A stretch of DNA of 64,000 bases from an uncultured Pseudomonadales bacterium (GCA_943788875.1 CALSSA010000008.1:1-64000); one strand, 5' to 3'. Shown: positions 8,842-18,328, counted from the stretch's first letter. Numbers and translations: made by a program. The notes: generated by a model not told the origin, from the letters alone.

Positions 8842-10010
8842 AGACAGGCCCTAAGGGTTTTAATATCCTCATGGCGAGTGCCAAACTCACCACCCACATC
8901 CGCGGCACAGCGCATATCACAGAGTTTGCGCAGCGCTTTAAGCAATACAGGTAAAGGGGGGCCACTGGCGGTTAAACCATCCGTTTCAGTCAGAGCAGCT
9001 GCCGCCGCAGGTCGCTCAATAAACTTAGCCACTAGCTGTTCATGGTGCTGCAATGCTGTCTGACCATGGGCCTCGCACACTTCTAAAAACAGCGCCAGAT
9101 TACGTTCAAACCAACCCCCCCGGGAAGGGTCCTGTGAGGCTTCAAGAAAACTATCTAGCAAACTTTTGCGACGCATAGCATCACGCAATACCAGCTGATC
9201 TTCCGGGCGCATAAACAGAAACTTATCGACCAGGAGCTGGGAATAATAGGGGTCATCCGCGCGGCACAGCCCAAGCAGCAGATCAACCACATTAATTCCG
9301 GCAAAGTCCCCCGCATTAGCTCCCCGATACTCATGCAGCCCAACCCGATGAGGCCGGTAATAGGGTCTGACAGAATAGAAAAATTGATCTATATCGAGCT
9401 CGACAAAAAGCAGCTGATTGCTGGCATAGACCTCCTCCAGAGAGGACTTGGCCGCCTGCAATAGATCCCAGGTTAGTGGGTGGGAAATACCTAAGGGAAG
9501 AATTTGCCGCAATGCCTCGGAGGCTCGAATAAAAGCAAAGACACTTCTGGTGTTGTAATTGAGAAAGGTTTTTTCATCATCCAGATCGGTGAATGTTTTA
9601 TATAGCCCATTGACTGCCCGATTATGAGTTTCCAGATGGCAGGAAGCAAAACGAGGAATCACTCCTAGCGATGCGCCCAGCTGCATCGCCAGAGCTGAGG
9701 CTTCTTGCAGAGGCGACTTGGTTTCTCTGGAGGGCTCGGTAATCTCATGGCGCCTGCAGGCGGCCATATAAAACCCCACATTGCCTAACAGCTCAAAACC
9801 GCTGTCAAAACCCTCATCTGTATTACCCTCGCGCAGCAACTCAACAATAAGAGAGGTACCCTCTGCGACTAGCTGGCGTTTTATTTCATCGCCCACTCCA
9901 TTGGTGGATTGCCGTTTATTGGCTGCAAAATACTGTTGCTCTAGAGCCGTATTCATTGTTCTAAAATCACTGCGGATCCATTGATCCAATGCCTGCGCTC
10001 TAACCGTCAT
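8838..10010 (-). CDS. PrnB-like protein of the IDO/TDO heme superfamily
   Basis: A 390-residue protein resembling the PrnB family (monodechloroaminopyrrolnitrin synthase), a branch of the indoleamine/tryptophan dioxygenase superfamily. Shared pieces are GFYMAACRRH near residue 80, and FFYSVRPYYRPHRVG followed by YRGANAGDFAG and the LLLGLCRADDPYY segment (about 210-260). A histidine near residue 315 (CEAHGQTA) falls where PrnB has its proximal heme ligand. In this family indole-ring oxidation is the expected chemistry. The frame can also start at a TTG at 10076; I prefer the ATG at 10010, as the longer form would crowd the divergent promoter. It is coupled to the kynureninase-like gene, which suggests an alternative tryptophan-degrading pair. 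Confidence 0.75.
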   Translation of the reverse strand: MTVRAQALDQWIRSDFRTMNTALEQQYFAANKRQSTNGVGDEIKRQLVAEGTSLIVELLREGNTDEGFDSGFELLGNVGFYMAACRRHEITEPSRETKSPLQEASALAMQLGASLGVIPRFASCHLETHNRAVNGLYKTFTDLDDEKTFLNYNTRSVFAFIRASEALRQILPLGISHPLTWDLLQAAKSSLEEVYASNQLLFVELDIDQFFYSVRPYYRPHRVGLHEYRGANAGDFAGINVVDLLLGLCRADDPYYSQLLVDKFLFMRPEDQLVLRDAMRRKSLLDSFLEASQDPSRGGWFERNLALFLEVCEAHGQTALQHHEQLVAKFIERPAAAAALTETDGLTASGPPLPVLLKALRKLCDMRCAADVGGEFGTRHEDIKTLRACL

Positions 10011-10091
10011 AATGTCACTGCCTGTTGGTCTTTGTCGCACAGATGCTAGCAAAAAACCCAAGGCAGTATCGGCCAAATAAAACCCACGATT

Positions 10092-10103
10092 CCTTAAATA
10101 AGG
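10092..10103. promoter_or_regulatory. Candidate operator, divergent promoter region
   Basis: CCTTAAATAAGG is an imperfect palindrome with perfect CCTTA/TAAGG arms. It lies in the 130-base gap between the PrnB-like gene and the divergent Lrp/AsnC gene, 39 bases before the regulator's ATG. Lrp/AsnC proteins bind such short dyads in AT-rich DNA. Autoregulation and control of the divergent operon are inference. Confidence 0.35.
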
Positions 10104-10141
10104 TAAGATATCGCTATTAAAACTTAAAATGGTAGCAAATT

Positions 10142-10621
10142 ATGCCTCAATTAAAAGATAACTTAGATACAACCGACCTAAAGATCCTGAATGCCCTACA
10201 GGCCAATGCGCGCATTAGCAACGCAGACCTATCAGCTCAGGTAAACCTGTCTCAGACGCCCTGTCTGCGACGCCTGCGCAAATTGGAAAATAGCGGCTTG
10301 ATCGAACAGTACAGCACCAGGCTAAATCACAATATGCTGGGCATCAATGTATCGGCCTTTGTGTTTGTGAAACTAAACAAAAATACCTCCAGTAAGGCCG
10401 CCGAGTTTGAGGCCGCGGTCAGCGCATTTACGGAGGTATTAGAGTGCTGCGTGCTGGCAGGTGTGCATGACTATTCCCTGCGAGTTGCCATGGCGGATCT
10501 ACAGGCCTTTGAATCTTTTCTCAAAGACAAGCTTGCCAATGTCGAGCAGGTAGAAAACATAGAATCCACTATGATCCTCAATCAGACTATCAGCCGCCTG
10601 TCGCCTATCCTAGGCATCTAG
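10142..10621 (+). CDS. Lrp/AsnC-family regulator (KynR-like by context)
   Basis: A 159-residue Lrp/AsnC regulator. The N-terminal winged helix-turn-helix reads LDTTDLKILNALQANARISN followed by LSQTPCLRRLRKLE (residues 6-50). The C-terminal RAM effector domain spans about residues 68-152, with a VLAGVHDYSLRVAMAD core. It is transcribed divergently from the PrnB-like/kynureninase operon. In Pseudomonas aeruginosa an Lrp/AsnC protein, KynR, senses kynurenine and controls the kyn genes, so by position this protein probably activates the divergent operon in response to tryptophan or a breakdown product. Its end lies 10 bases from the convergent gene that follows. Confidence 0.9.
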   Translation: MPQLKDNLDTTDLKILNALQANARISNADLSAQVNLSQTPCLRRLRKLENSGLIEQYSTRLNHNMLGINVSAFVFVKLNKNTSSKAAEFEAAVSAFTEVLECCVLAGVHDYSLRVAMADLQAFESFLKDKLANVEQVENIESTMILNQTISRLSPILGI

Positions 10622-10631
10622 CCCTGACTCA

Positions 10632-11159
10632 TCAACGCGGTTTCTTGGGCCGGGCAAATAGCTGATTAACCAGATCTGCGCATTTCTCAATATGTCCAAT
10701 ACAGTCCCACACCAGTGGCGGCACACCGTGGGCAGATTCATTGCGCAGCTGAGGCAATGTTTTTACCAGAGATGCACAGTAACTATTTTCTGAGTCTGGA
10801 TTTTCGATATGACGAAACCCTGAATCCTTAAGCCAATTTTTATCCACGGCAAGGGCCAATAATTGCCGCAACATCAAATCCTGCCGGTTGGTTTTTATGC
10901 GCAGTGCATGCTCAATAATACTGTAGGTTTTTAACTGGAGTTCTGAGCCTAATGAATAAAAAAAGAAAAAGTAGACCGCCATATTCCGAGCAATATCAAA
11001 CTGCCCTCTAACGGTTTGCGGCACACCTGTATGCAACTGTATGGAAGAAATATTTTGATGATGAGAGGCTAATTCTATTTTCTTGCCACCCATTCTGGTG
11101 AGAAAGAGGTGCTGTTTATCGATGCACATGATTTCATGAAACGATTTAAATGAATCCAT
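10632..11159 (-). CDS. Hypothetical protein with HEPN-like R-x4-H motif
   Basis: A 175-residue cytoplasmic-looking protein of unknown family. The C-terminal half is predicted mainly helical and holds RNESAHG (R139 to H144), which fits the R-x4-6-H pattern of HEPN ribonuclease domains. That pattern is short and can occur by chance. A hydrophobic, aromatic-rich stretch (AVYFFFFYSLG, 61-71) may pack a helical bundle rather than cross the membrane. No minimal nucleotidyltransferase partner is adjacent; neighbours are a convergent Lrp regulator and an upstream esterase. I assign no function. Confidence 0.6.
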   Translation of the reverse strand: MDSFKSFHEIMCIDKQHLFLTRMGGKKIELASHHQNISSIQLHTGVPQTVRGQFDIARNMAVYFFFFYSLGSELQLKTYSIIEHALRIKTNRQDLMLRQLLALAVDKNWLKDSGFRHIENPDSENSYCASLVKTLPQLRNESAHGVPPLVWDCIGHIEKCADLVNQLFARPKKPR

Positions 11160-11304
11160 CCAGAGTTCCTTTCCGGTTTACATTAAATTGGGATAAGTAA
11201 CCTCTCAGAGATCGAGCATCTGAATCCTTTCAAAAGCTAACTCCCTAAACATAGTTGGGATTGGTGCAGGTTGCAATAAACCAATGGCGAAGACTTTGAC
11301 AAAC

Positions 11305-12270
11305 CTAGCTATTGCCGTAAGTCGCCAGCATGTCGCAGATTTCGTTGAGCCTGGCGCGGGTCTTGCCACTAAACTTGCCCGCACTAATAAACTGATGGGT
11401 ACAGTCGGGTAGATGCATATGGGTAACATTCACCTGAGCCTGTTTGAGCTTTTCAACCAACGCCAGACCCTCATCTCGCAGGACATCATACTCCACGGTG
11501 ACAATCAATGTATCCGGGGTACCGCTGGCATCCACACAGGCCATTGGGCTTGATGCAATCGCCAACTCAATATCCTCCTCTGACAAGTAGGCGCTGCGGA
11601 ACACTTTCATCAGTTCCTCCGTCAGCAACAACCCTTTACCAAAGAGCTTGATAGAATCGGAGGTCGCACTCATATCCACCCATGGATAGAGCAGAAACTG
11701 AAATGCGGGCAGTGCAGATAGCTCTCCTGAAATAGCCTGTCTAAATGTCTGCATGGCTAGAATTGCAGCCAAATTACCACCGGCGCTATCACCGCCAACG
11801 CCAATTCTGGTGTTATCTATGCCCAGCTCAGCGCTATGTTTAACAATCCAATTCCAGGCGCCGAGACCATCTTCGATTGGCCCGGGAAATGGACTCTCTG
11901 GAGCACACCTATAATCCACAGCAATGACATTAATACCCGCCTTGCCCGCCAGCAGACTGCAGAACCCATGATGACTGTTGAGACTGCCAATCATGTAACC
12001 GCCACCATGAAAAAAGACCATAGTTAATTTCGCTTCTAGCGCAGTGGGTCGGTATAGCCTGATACCTATCTGATGCTCGCCCACAGGAATAGAGCTGTCT
12101 TCAACACTCACATCCGCTCTCGAACCACTGCCAAAAAGACGTTCATTAATTTCGTAGGCTCTGCGTATGTGGCCCAGCGACAAGCCAGCCATACCAGGAC
12201 CTATGTTAGCCAGGCTGCAGAGAATTCGCTGTCCAGTAATCAGTTTAGTTTGGCTAGATATTGAAGACAT
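11305..12270 (-). CDS. Alpha/beta hydrolase, hormone-sensitive-lipase family esterase
   Basis: A 321-residue esterase of the HSL (family IV) group. The oxyanion-hole motif is FFHGGGYMIGS (H88-G91), the nucleophile elbow is GGDSAGGN (S162), the acid is likely the aspartate of VEYDVLRDEG, and the histidine is in CTHQFISAGKF near residue 290. There is no signal peptide, so it is cytoplasmic. Such enzymes hydrolyse short-chain acyl esters, and the natural substrate cannot be read from the sequence. It is transcribed away from dusA, with a 177-base gap that should hold promoters for both. Confidence 0.9.
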   Translation of the reverse strand: MSSISSQTKLITGQRILCSLANIGPGMAGLSLGHIRRAYEINERLFGSGSRADVSVEDSSIPVGEHQIGIRLYRPTALEAKLTMVFFHGGGYMIGSLNSHHGFCSLLAGKAGINVIAVDYRCAPESPFPGPIEDGLGAWNWIVKHSAELGIDNTRIGVGGDSAGGNLAAILAMQTFRQAISGELSALPAFQFLLYPWVDMSATSDSIKLFGKGLLLTEELMKVFRSAYLSEEDIELAIASSPMACVDASGTPDTLIVTVEYDVLRDEGLALVEKLKQAQVNVTHMHLPDCTHQFISAGKFSGKTRARLNEICDMLATYGNS

Positions 12271-12447
12271 TCAATGATCCTAATAGTTATTATTGTGGGT
12301 CTGAAAGCAAAGCCTACTTCCTAAAGTTAACCCAATCTACGGGCGTTGGCAATCCATCTAATGACCCATGAGTTTTGCCCTTCAGGGACTAACCAAGTGT
12401 CCCATATCCGTGTAAACTAGAGGCCTTCAAAAGCTTGACCAGACCCC

Positions 12448-13455
12448 ATGTCTCAATCCTTACAAAATGTCATCAGCCCGTCGACTGCACTAAATAGAAA
12501 GTTCTGTGTTGCACCGATGTTGGACTGGACAGATCGTCACTGTCGCTACTTCCTGCGCCTGATCAGCCAGCATGCTGTGCTCTATACCGAGATGATTACC
12601 ACCGGTGCGATACTTTATGGAGACACTGATTACCATTTAAAAATGGATGCCTGTGAGCACCCGGTTGCGCTGCAATTGGGTGGCAGCAATCCCACAGATT
12701 TAGCCAAGGCCTGTGTGCTGGCCAACCAATATGATTATGCCGAGATTAATCTCAACTGCGGCTGCCCCAGCGATCGAGTACAAAACGGCATGTTCGGTGC
12801 TGTGATGATGAAAAATGCCCAGTTAACCGCAGACTGTATAGCCGCCATGCGCGATGCGGTGGACCTACCAGTTACCGTGAAACACCGCATTGGCGTCGAC
12901 GATTTTGATAGTTACGACTTTCTCTGTGAATTTGTCAGCACGGTAGCCGCAAGCGGCTGTCAGACATTTCTTGTTCATGCGCGCAAAGCTTGGCTCAAGG
13001 GCCTGAGCCCGAAACAGAATCGCGAAGTGCCAGAGCTCAATTATGATCGCGTCTATCAGCTGAAAAGAGATTTCCCTGAGCTGGAAATCATTATCAATGG
13101 CGGCGTGACCACATTGGACCAGTCTAAGACCCATCTGCAGCAGATTGACGGAGTGATGATAGGTCGCGAGGCTTATACCAATCCGTACTTGATCGCCAGT
13201 GTAGATCAGCAACTCTATGGCTCGACTACAGTGATTAAATCCCGCCAAAAAATCGCTGAAGAGTTCCTCCATTATGTGGATAATGAATTATCGAAAGGAA
13301 CAAAATTACAGGCCATGACCAGACATATATTGGGACTGTTCCACGGCATGCCCGGCGCCAGACAGTACCGTCGGCATATTAGTGAAAACGCCTACAAACC
13401 AGATGCAACTATTGATGTACTAACTACAGCATTAGCTAAAACAACAGGACTCTGA
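12448..13455 (+). CDS. dusA: tRNA-dihydrouridine synthase A
   Basis: A 335-residue flavoenzyme that reduces uridines 20/20a in the tRNA D loop using NADPH. The N-terminal TIM barrel shows [16 protein letters not shown] (residues 22-37), the FMN/tRNA site [14 protein letters not shown] with C106 as the expected proton donor, and TVKHRIGVD and INGGV further on. [13 protein letters not shown]-type sequence near the C-terminus ([13 protein letters not shown], about 300) is typical of the DusA branch rather than DusB or DusC. The stop is four bases before the transaldolase ATG, so dusA, tal and terB likely form one operon. Confidence 0.96.
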   Translation: MSQSLQNVISPSTALNRKFCVAPMLDWTDRHCRYFLRLISQHAVLYTEMITTGAILYGDTDYHLKMDACEHPVALQLGGSNPTDLAKACVLANQYDYAEINLNCGCPSDRVQNGMFGAVMMKNAQLTADCIAAMRDAVDLPVTVKHRIGVDDFDSYDFLCEFVSTVAASGCQTFLVHARKAWLKGLSPKQNREVPELNYDRVYQLKRDFPELEIIINGGVTTLDQSKTHLQQIDGVMIGREAYTNPYLIASVDQQLYGSTTVIKSRQKIAEEFLHYVDNELSKGTKLQAMTRHILGLFHGMPGARQYRRHISENAYKPDATIDVLTTALAKTTGL

Positions 13456-13459
13456 TTCC

Positions 13460-14422
13460 ATGACCGAAAAAAGTAAACTTGCTCAACTTAAAGAGATTAC
13501 CACTGTGGTTGCTGACACTGGCGACTTTGATGCGATTGCTCAGTATTCACCGGAAGATGCAACAACTAACCCTTCCCTGCTACTCAAGGCAGCACAGATG
13601 CCTGCTTATCGCGGTCTGGTTGAAGATGTTATCAAGTCGGTTACCAGTGGCAAGCTGTCCTCTGATGAGCAGCTCTCAACCTGCATGGATCGACTGGCTG
13701 TTGGGTTTGGTGAAAAGATTCTCGAGACTATTCCCGGGCGTGTTTCCACTGAAGTAGATGCGCGACTGTCCTTTGATAAGGATGCTTCGATCGCTAAGGC
13801 TCGCCAACTTATCCAACTATACGAGCAAGCCGGTATTGGCAAAGAACGCGTGCTGATCAAAATGGCCTCCACCTGGGAAGGCATTCAGGCGGCCCAGCAG
13901 CTGGAAAAAGAAGGCATTAACTGCAATCTGACATTGCTGTTTAACTTTACTCAGGCAGTAGCTGCCGCTGATGCGGGCGCCTATCTGATCTCACCTTTCG
14001 TTGGCCGTATTCTTGACTGGTACAAAGCCAACACTGATCTCAGCGACTATGCACCAGCGGATGACCCCGGCGTACAGTCTGTTACTCGAATCTATAATTA
14101 TTACAAACAGTCAGGCTATAACACTGTTGTTATGGGCGCGAGCTTCCGCAATACCGACGAAATCACCGAACTGGCCGGCTGTGACCGCCTGACCATTAGC
14201 CCGCAGTTACTGCAGGCCCTGGACGATGACTACGGGCTGCTGGAGCGCAGATTGGACCCTGCCAATACCGGGGACAAGATTCATTATCAGCTCGGTGGCG
14301 AGAGTGCCTTCCGCTTTGAATTAAATGAAGACCCCATGGCCACGGAAAAGCTATCCGATGGTATCCGCGCCTTTGTTGCTGACCAGATCAAGCTGGAAAC
14401 CTGGCTGCGGGATATTCAGTAA
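13460..14422 (+). CDS. tal: Transaldolase
   Basis: A 320-residue class I aldolase-fold enzyme of the non-oxidative pentose phosphate pathway. It moves a dihydroxyacetone unit from sedoheptulose 7-phosphate to glyceraldehyde 3-phosphate. The Schiff-base lysine is K134 in [12 protein letters not shown], and DATTNPSLL (33-41) and [11 protein letters not shown] are the other family landmarks. The length matches E. coli TalB (317). It lies between dusA (4-base gap) and terB (TAATG overlap), implying coupled translation. The link with a tRNA-modifying enzyme looks positional rather than functional. Confidence 0.96.
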   Translation: MTEKSKLAQLKEITTVVADTGDFDAIAQYSPEDATTNPSLLLKAAQMPAYRGLVEDVIKSVTSGKLSSDEQLSTCMDRLAVGFGEKILETIPGRVSTEVDARLSFDKDASIAKARQLIQLYEQAGIGKERVLIKMASTWEGIQAAQQLEKEGINCNLTLLFNFTQAVAAADAGAYLISPFVGRILDWYKANTDLSDYAPADDPGVQSVTRIYNYYKQSGYNTVVMGASFRNTDEITELAGCDRLTISPQLLQALDDDYGLLERRLDPANTGDKIHYQLGGESAFRFELNEDPMATEKLSDGIRAFVADQIKLETWLRDIQ

Positions 14423-14862
14423 TGATTGATCGCATTAAAAGCTTCTTTGCCAAAAATGTACTGGAGCCAGAGGAAACCGTTGCCAGCGAACAGATAGCCG
14501 CAGCTGCCCTGTTGGTGGAAGTGATGGTGATTGATGGCAATCTGGACATCGAGGAGCTGGCCAGCATCAGCCAGACATTGTGCGATATCCTTGGGCTTAG
14601 TGCCGAGATGGTAGAAGAGCTGCTGCGCCTCTCCCGTGAAGAGGTGGCAGATGCCACCTCGCTTTATCAGTTTACCCGCGAGATTAATGAGCATTTTGAG
14701 CTGGATAAGAAGATGGACCTGCTAATTGCAATGTGGCGAGTCGCCTATGCAGATGGGCATCTGGATAAGCACGAAGAGGGTATTATTCGTCGCGTGGCTG
14801 ATCTACTGCATATTCGCCACAATGAATATATTCGCTGTAAGTTAGCGGCTCGGGGGCAATAG
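14422..14862 (+). CDS. TerB-family protein
   Basis: A 146-residue, helix-rich protein of the TerB/tellurite-resistance family. The two acidic helical repeats are visible: EVMVIDGNLDIEELASISQ (34-52) and WRVAYADGHLDKHEEGIIRR (about 108-127). Both have the D-G-x-x-D/E-x-x-E arrangement thought to bind metal ions in TerB. Single TerB-like proteins outside ter operons are common in gammaproteobacteria and have no firm function. Its ATG overlaps the transaldolase stop (TAATG). Confidence 0.85.
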   Translation: MIDRIKSFFAKNVLEPEETVASEQIAAAALLVEVMVIDGNLDIEELASISQTLCDILGLSAEMVEELLRLSREEVADATSLYQFTREINEHFELDKKMDLLIAMWRVAYADGHLDKHEEGIIRRVADLLHIRHNEYIRCKLAARGQ

Positions 14863-14865
14863 ATC

Positions 14866-14945
14866 CTTCGCTAGCTCGAGATGACTCGGAGGGTACAATG
14901 ACCCAATCCCCAGCTCGGTTATTTTGAGCGCAGCGAAATATCTCG
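14866..14945. repeat. Dispersed intergenic repeat copy
   Basis: The short convergent gap between the terB-like gene and aroC holds TGAGCGCAGCGAA at 14925-14937, preceded by GATCCTTCGCTAGCTCGAG. The same 12-base core occurs as an inverted pair at 29110-29161. The two sites look like members of one small intergenic repeat family. No clear T-tailed terminator was found here. Confidence 0.45.
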
Positions 14946-14977
14946 TGACGTGGCTCCCATGCTGGACTCTTAGATCC

Positions 14978-16063
14978 CTAAATCGGCGCCAACCCAGAAT
15001 CAACATCTGCATTCTGCCCACGGTGGCGCAGATAATGGTCCATCAATGTAATTGCTAGCATTGCCTCAGCAATCGGCACAGCCCGAATTCCCACACAGGG
15101 ATCATGACGACCGGTAGTAACCACTTCAGCAGACTCACCGGCAGTATTGATTGACTGCCCGGGAATACGAATGCTTGAGGTTGGCTTTAGTGCCAAATGA
15201 GCCACTATATCCTGACCTGAAGAAATACCGCCCAGCACACCACCGGAATTATTAGACAGAAATCCATCGGGAGAAAGCTCATCACGGTGTTCGGTACCTT
15301 TCTGAGCCACCACATCAAAACCAGCGCCCAGCTCCACACCTTTCACCGCATTGATACCCATCAAACCATGGGCCAACTCAGCATCCAGACGATCAAAAAT
15401 AGGCTCGCCCAAACCCACGGGCATATTTTTCGCCACTACTGTGACCTTGGCACCAATAGAATCACCCTCTTTGCTCAGGGCCTGCATATAGGTTTCCAGC
15501 TCGGCCACTTTGCTGGCATCGGGGAAAAAAAATGGATTGCTTTCAATCTCAGCCTGATCAAAGTTCTCCGCGATCACAGGACCAAGCTGTGAGACATAGC
15601 CAAAAATTTCGATGCCCAAGCGCTCTTTAAGATACTTTTTAGCAATACCGCCAGCGGCCACACGCATAGCCGTTTCCCGGGCAGAACTGCGCCCACCTCC
15701 ACGATAATCTCGTTCACCATACTTCTGGTGGTAGGTGTAATCTGCATGAGAAGGTCTAAACAGGTCTTTGATTTTACTGTAGTCTTTGGATTTCTGATCC
15801 TTGTTTTCGATCATCATTCCAATTGCGGCGCCTGTGGTTCTACCCTCGAACACGCCAGACAGGATTTTAACTTCATCGTCCTCTTTGCGCTGAGTGGTAT
15901 AGCGCGACTGACCGGGTTTACGGCGATCCAGATCCGGCTGCAAATCAGAGGCACTGATCTCTAGCCCGGGGGGACAACCGTCAACAATACAGCCAATCGC
16001 CAAACCATGACTTTCGCCAAAGCTAGTGACAGTAAATAGTTTTCCAATGGAATTTCCGGACAT
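14978..16063 (-). CDS. aroC: Chorismate synthase
   Basis: A 361-residue enzyme for the last shikimate-pathway step: reduced-FMN-dependent loss of phosphate from EPSP to give chorismate. Family signatures are [18 protein letters not shown] near the N-terminus, [15 protein letters not shown] (about 47-61), [18 protein letters not shown] (about 120-138) and [18 protein letters not shown] near the C-terminus. The length matches E. coli AroC (361). The window also holds the chorismate-using PheA and TyrA-AroA proteins, but far away. It is followed on the same strand by the terB-aroC gap and preceded by prmB, 53 bases upstream. Confidence 0.97.
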   Translation of the reverse strand: MSGNSIGKLFTVTSFGESHGLAIGCIVDGCPPGLEISASDLQPDLDRRKPGQSRYTTQRKEDDEVKILSGVFEGRTTGAAIGMMIENKDQKSKDYSKIKDLFRPSHADYTYHQKYGERDYRGGGRSSARETAMRVAAGGIAKKYLKERLGIEIFGYVSQLGPVIAENFDQAEIESNPFFFPDASKVAELETYMQALSKEGDSIGAKVTVVAKNMPVGLGEPIFDRLDAELAHGLMGINAVKGVELGAGFDVVAQKGTEHRDELSPDGFLSNNSGGVLGGISSGQDIVAHLALKPTSSIRIPGQSINTAGESAEVVTTGRHDPCVGIRAVPIAEAMLAITLMDHYLRHRGQNADVDSGLAPI

Positions 16064-16116
16064 AGTTTTCTCAAGCTAATCGATAGAAGTTTCTGTTGGC
16101 CGTAATTATACGCAAG

Positions 16117-17037
16117 TCAGGCAAAAGATTCTTTATGTTCGAGCAACTGATCTCTGGTCAGCACAAATACGCCAGCATCACCTTCAGTAAACTCTAACCA
16201 GACAAATGCAACCTCTGGAAAGGCCTGCTCCAGTGCCAACCAGGAATTACCCACCTCCACTACAAGAACACCCTGAGCTGTCAGGTATTGTTCTGCTTCT
16301 CGCAGCAAGCGACGGGTAAAGTCTAAGCCATCATGGCCAGAGGCCAGAGCCAGCTCTGGTTCATGCTGATATTCGTCAGGCATCTCGGCTAGATCCCTAG
16401 CATCCACATAGGGAGGGTTACTCACAATTAAGTCAAATCGCTGAGTACCCAAGTTATCAAACAGGTCAGACTCAACAGCGGTAACTCTACCAGTCACATC
16501 ATGTTTCGCTATATTGCTCGCAGTCACTTGCAAAGCTTCAGGGCTAATATCGCTCAGCACTACCTCAGCCTGTTCAAAGGCATAGGCGCAAGCGATACCT
16601 ATACAGCCACTGCCAGTGCACAGATCCAACACCATGGCCGGTTGATCCTCACACCAGGGCTGAAAACCGTTGTAAATCAACTCCGCCAATGGCGACCGAG
16701 GAATAATCACCCGCTCATCAACATGAAATGGCAAGCCACAAAACCAGGCTGTACCGGTCAGATAAGGGGCGGGAATGCGTTCAATCACTCGACGTTGATA
16801 CAGTGCCAGAATAGCCACCTGCTGCTCAGCGGTCAGCACCTGACTCAGCAATGAGCGGTCTGCATCTGGCGGCAGGTTCAAAGCAAAGGACAACAAATAC
16901 ACGGCCTCATCCCAGGCACTGACAGTGCCATGGCCAAAGTAGATCTGCGCCGTTTCAAACTGTTGCTGCCCATGCTCCAGCATGGCTGCAACCGTTACTG
17001 GCACTGAATGGTCAAGGGTTGGGGTTATTTCTGTCAT
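16117..17037 (-). CDS. prmB: Ribosomal protein L3 N5-glutamine methyltransferase
   Basis: A 306-residue SAM-dependent methyltransferase that modifies a glutamine of 50S protein L3. The SAM-binding motif is [17 protein letters not shown] and the catalytic NPPY tetrapeptide is in [18 protein letters not shown], whose spacing fits PrmB rather than PrmC. An N-terminal helical domain (about 1-105) is present, and the length agrees with E. coli PrmB (310). It sits just upstream of aroC on the same strand, an order common in gammaproteobacteria, and is transcribed divergently from folE with a gap of about 100 bases. Confidence 0.93.
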   Translation of the reverse strand: MTEITPTLDHSVPVTVAAMLEHGQQQFETAQIYFGHGTVSAWDEAVYLLSFALNLPPDADRSLLSQVLTAEQQVAILALYQRRVIERIPAPYLTGTAWFCGLPFHVDERVIIPRSPLAELIYNGFQPWCEDQPAMVLDLCTGSGCIGIACAYAFEQAEVVLSDISPEALQVTASNIAKHDVTGRVTAVESDLFDNLGTQRFDLIVSNPPYVDARDLAEMPDEYQHEPELALASGHDGLDFTRRLLREAEQYLTAQGVLVVEVGNSWLALEQAFPEVAFVWLEFTEGDAGVFVLTRDQLLEHKESFA

Positions 17038-17078
17038 TGTGTCTCCGCAAGGGTAGTATTTTACCTATGAAACTGGCA

Positions 17079-17140
17079 ATGGTCTCTAGTTTGTTAGAAA
17101 ATGATGGTCGACAAAAATATAACCTAAATTCAGAGACCAT
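17079..17140. promoter_or_regulatory. Spaced 9-bp inverted repeat in folE-prmB gap
   Basis: ATGGTCTCT (17079-17087) and AGAGACCAT (17132-17140) are perfect reverse complements 44 bases apart. The second arm directly abuts the likely folE start codon at 17142 and would include its ribosome-binding site, so pairing could mask translation; alternatively it is a protein-binding dyad. There is no experimental basis. Confidence 0.4.
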
Positions 17141-17141
17141 C

Positions 17142-17687
17142 ATGAGAGACCAATATAAAAAGATTATTGAGAGCACTGGCGAAGATATTACACGCGCCGG
17201 TTTGCTTGATACTCCAGACCGTGCAGCCAAGGCCTTTGCCTATCTGACCAGTGGCTACGAAATGGATTTAAAGCAGGTTATCAATGATGCCTTGTTCCCG
17301 TCGGATTCTGAGGAAATGGTTATCGTAAAAGATATCGAACTATTTTCTCTCTGTGAGCATCATCTGCTGCCATTTATCGGCAAATGCCATGTTGCCTATA
17401 TTCCCAACGGCAAGGTGCTAGGCCTTTCAAAGGTTGCTCGCGTAGTGGATATGTTTGCCCGCCGTTTGCAGATCCAGGAAGCACTGGCCCAGCAGGTTGC
17501 CTCTACAATTCAAGAAGTCACCGACGCGCGTGGTGTAGGCGTGATTGTTGAAGCCAAGCATATGTGCATGATGATGCGCGGTGTAGAAAAGCAGAACTCA
17601 TCAATGAAAACCTCAGCCATGCTAGGCTCTTTTCGCACCGATCAGGCGACTCGTACAGAGTTTTTGACTCTACTTAGCGACCACTAG
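17142..17687 (+). CDS. folE: GTP cyclohydrolase I
   Basis: A 181-residue enzyme that converts GTP to 7,8-dihydroneopterin triphosphate, the first step of folate and pterin synthesis. The zinc site is [10 protein letters not shown] (about residues 69-78) plus the later cysteine in [14 protein letters not shown]. The frame is open back to 17019, but the ATG at 17142 ([15 protein letters not shown]) matches the usual start of short bacterial FolE proteins, and the longer form would overlap prmB. A hairpin terminator follows 24 bases after the stop. Confidence 0.95.
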   Translation: MRDQYKKIIESTGEDITRAGLLDTPDRAAKAFAYLTSGYEMDLKQVINDALFPSDSEEMVIVKDIELFSLCEHHLLPFIGKCHVAYIPNGKVLGLSKVARVVDMFARRLQIQEALAQQVASTIQEVTDARGVGVIVEAKHMCMMMRGVEKQNSSMKTSAMLGSFRTDQATRTEFLTLLSDH

Positions 17688-17710
17688 CCCTGAATTGATA
17701 GTCGTTTATT

Positions 17711-17748
17711 AAAAAGCCCGAGACTGGCAGCAGTTTCGGGCTTTTTAT
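17711..17748. terminator. Bidirectional intrinsic terminator after folE
   Basis: AAAAAGCCCGA and TCGGGCTTTTT form an 11-pair stem around a loop of about 15 bases, with A and T runs on both sides. It can serve folE on the plus strand and the convergent CxxC-repeat gene on the minus strand. Confidence 0.85.
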
Positions 17749-17758
17749 TATCTGCAGT

Positions 17759-17998
17759 TTACCAGCGTTGGCCAGTGCCACCACAGACAGAACAGCTAAC
17801 CAACCCCTTAATACAGAGATTGCACCTAGTCTTCTTGTGGCCATTGCAGATAGAACAGACCTGCTCGTGATCATTGCCAAAGCAGCCAATACAGATAACA
17901 TTGCCACTGCCGTAGCATTGAGAACATCGGTGGATTTTACTGCCACAACACACAGAACAGGGTTGCGGTTCTAACGCAGCTTCAGGTGAAAACTCCAT
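17759..17998 (-). CDS. Small CxxC-repeat zinc-binding protein (DnaJ central-domain-like)
   Basis: A 79-residue protein with six CxxC pairs (CSVC, CSQC, CIGC, CSIC, CNLC, CSVC), several followed by glycines as in the CxxCxGxG repeats of the DnaJ zinc domain. It should bind two or three zinc ions, but has no J domain. The ATG at 17998 has a GGAG about ten bases upstream. Similar free-standing proteins are usually annotated as hypothetical or molecular-chaperone-like; the role is unknown. It converges on folE across a shared terminator. Confidence 0.72.
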   Translation of the reverse strand: MEFSPEAALEPQPCSVCCGSKIHRCSQCYGSGNVICIGCFGNDHEQVCSICNGHKKTRCNLCIKGLVSCSVCGGTGQRW

Positions 17999-18079
17999 TT
18001 CTCTACAGACTCCTTGTCAATTCTGGAAATCAGATTCCAGCAGGCAACTCCCTGCCCCTTTAACGACTATCGTTTAACC

Positions 18080-18328
18080 CTAAGCGATAATCCTCAGCGC
18101 CAGATAAGGCACAATATTAAACACCAGCAGCAGTAGCTTATAGCGGCCTAAATAATCGAAATACACTGCTGAGACTGTCCGCGGATCAAGATCAAACATA
18201 GTACTGTGGATCTTGACGGCAAAATCCCGACGCCAGACCACAAACAAAGTACTGATTAACAAAATGCCGATATTAATTAAACTGCTCCAACCCAAGAATG
18301 CCGTCAACTGTTCAATCGTAATTGCCAT
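18080..18328 (-). CDS. DUF6868-type small membrane protein
   Basis: An 82-residue protein with two membrane segments (about residues 8-28 and 58-78). The wording MAITIEQLTAFLGWSSLINIG at the N-terminus and FNIVPYLALRI at the C-terminus resembles the small membrane family DUF6868. The frame extends to 18367, but AGGAG at 18336-18340 lies seven bases before the ATG at 18328, which makes that the better start. Function is unknown. It stands alone between the zinc-binding protein and a hydrolase. Confidence 0.75.
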   Translation of the reverse strand: MAITIEQLTAFLGWSSLINIGILLISTLFVVWRRDFAVKIHSTMFDLDPRTVSAVYFDYLGRYKLLLLVFNIVPYLALRIIA

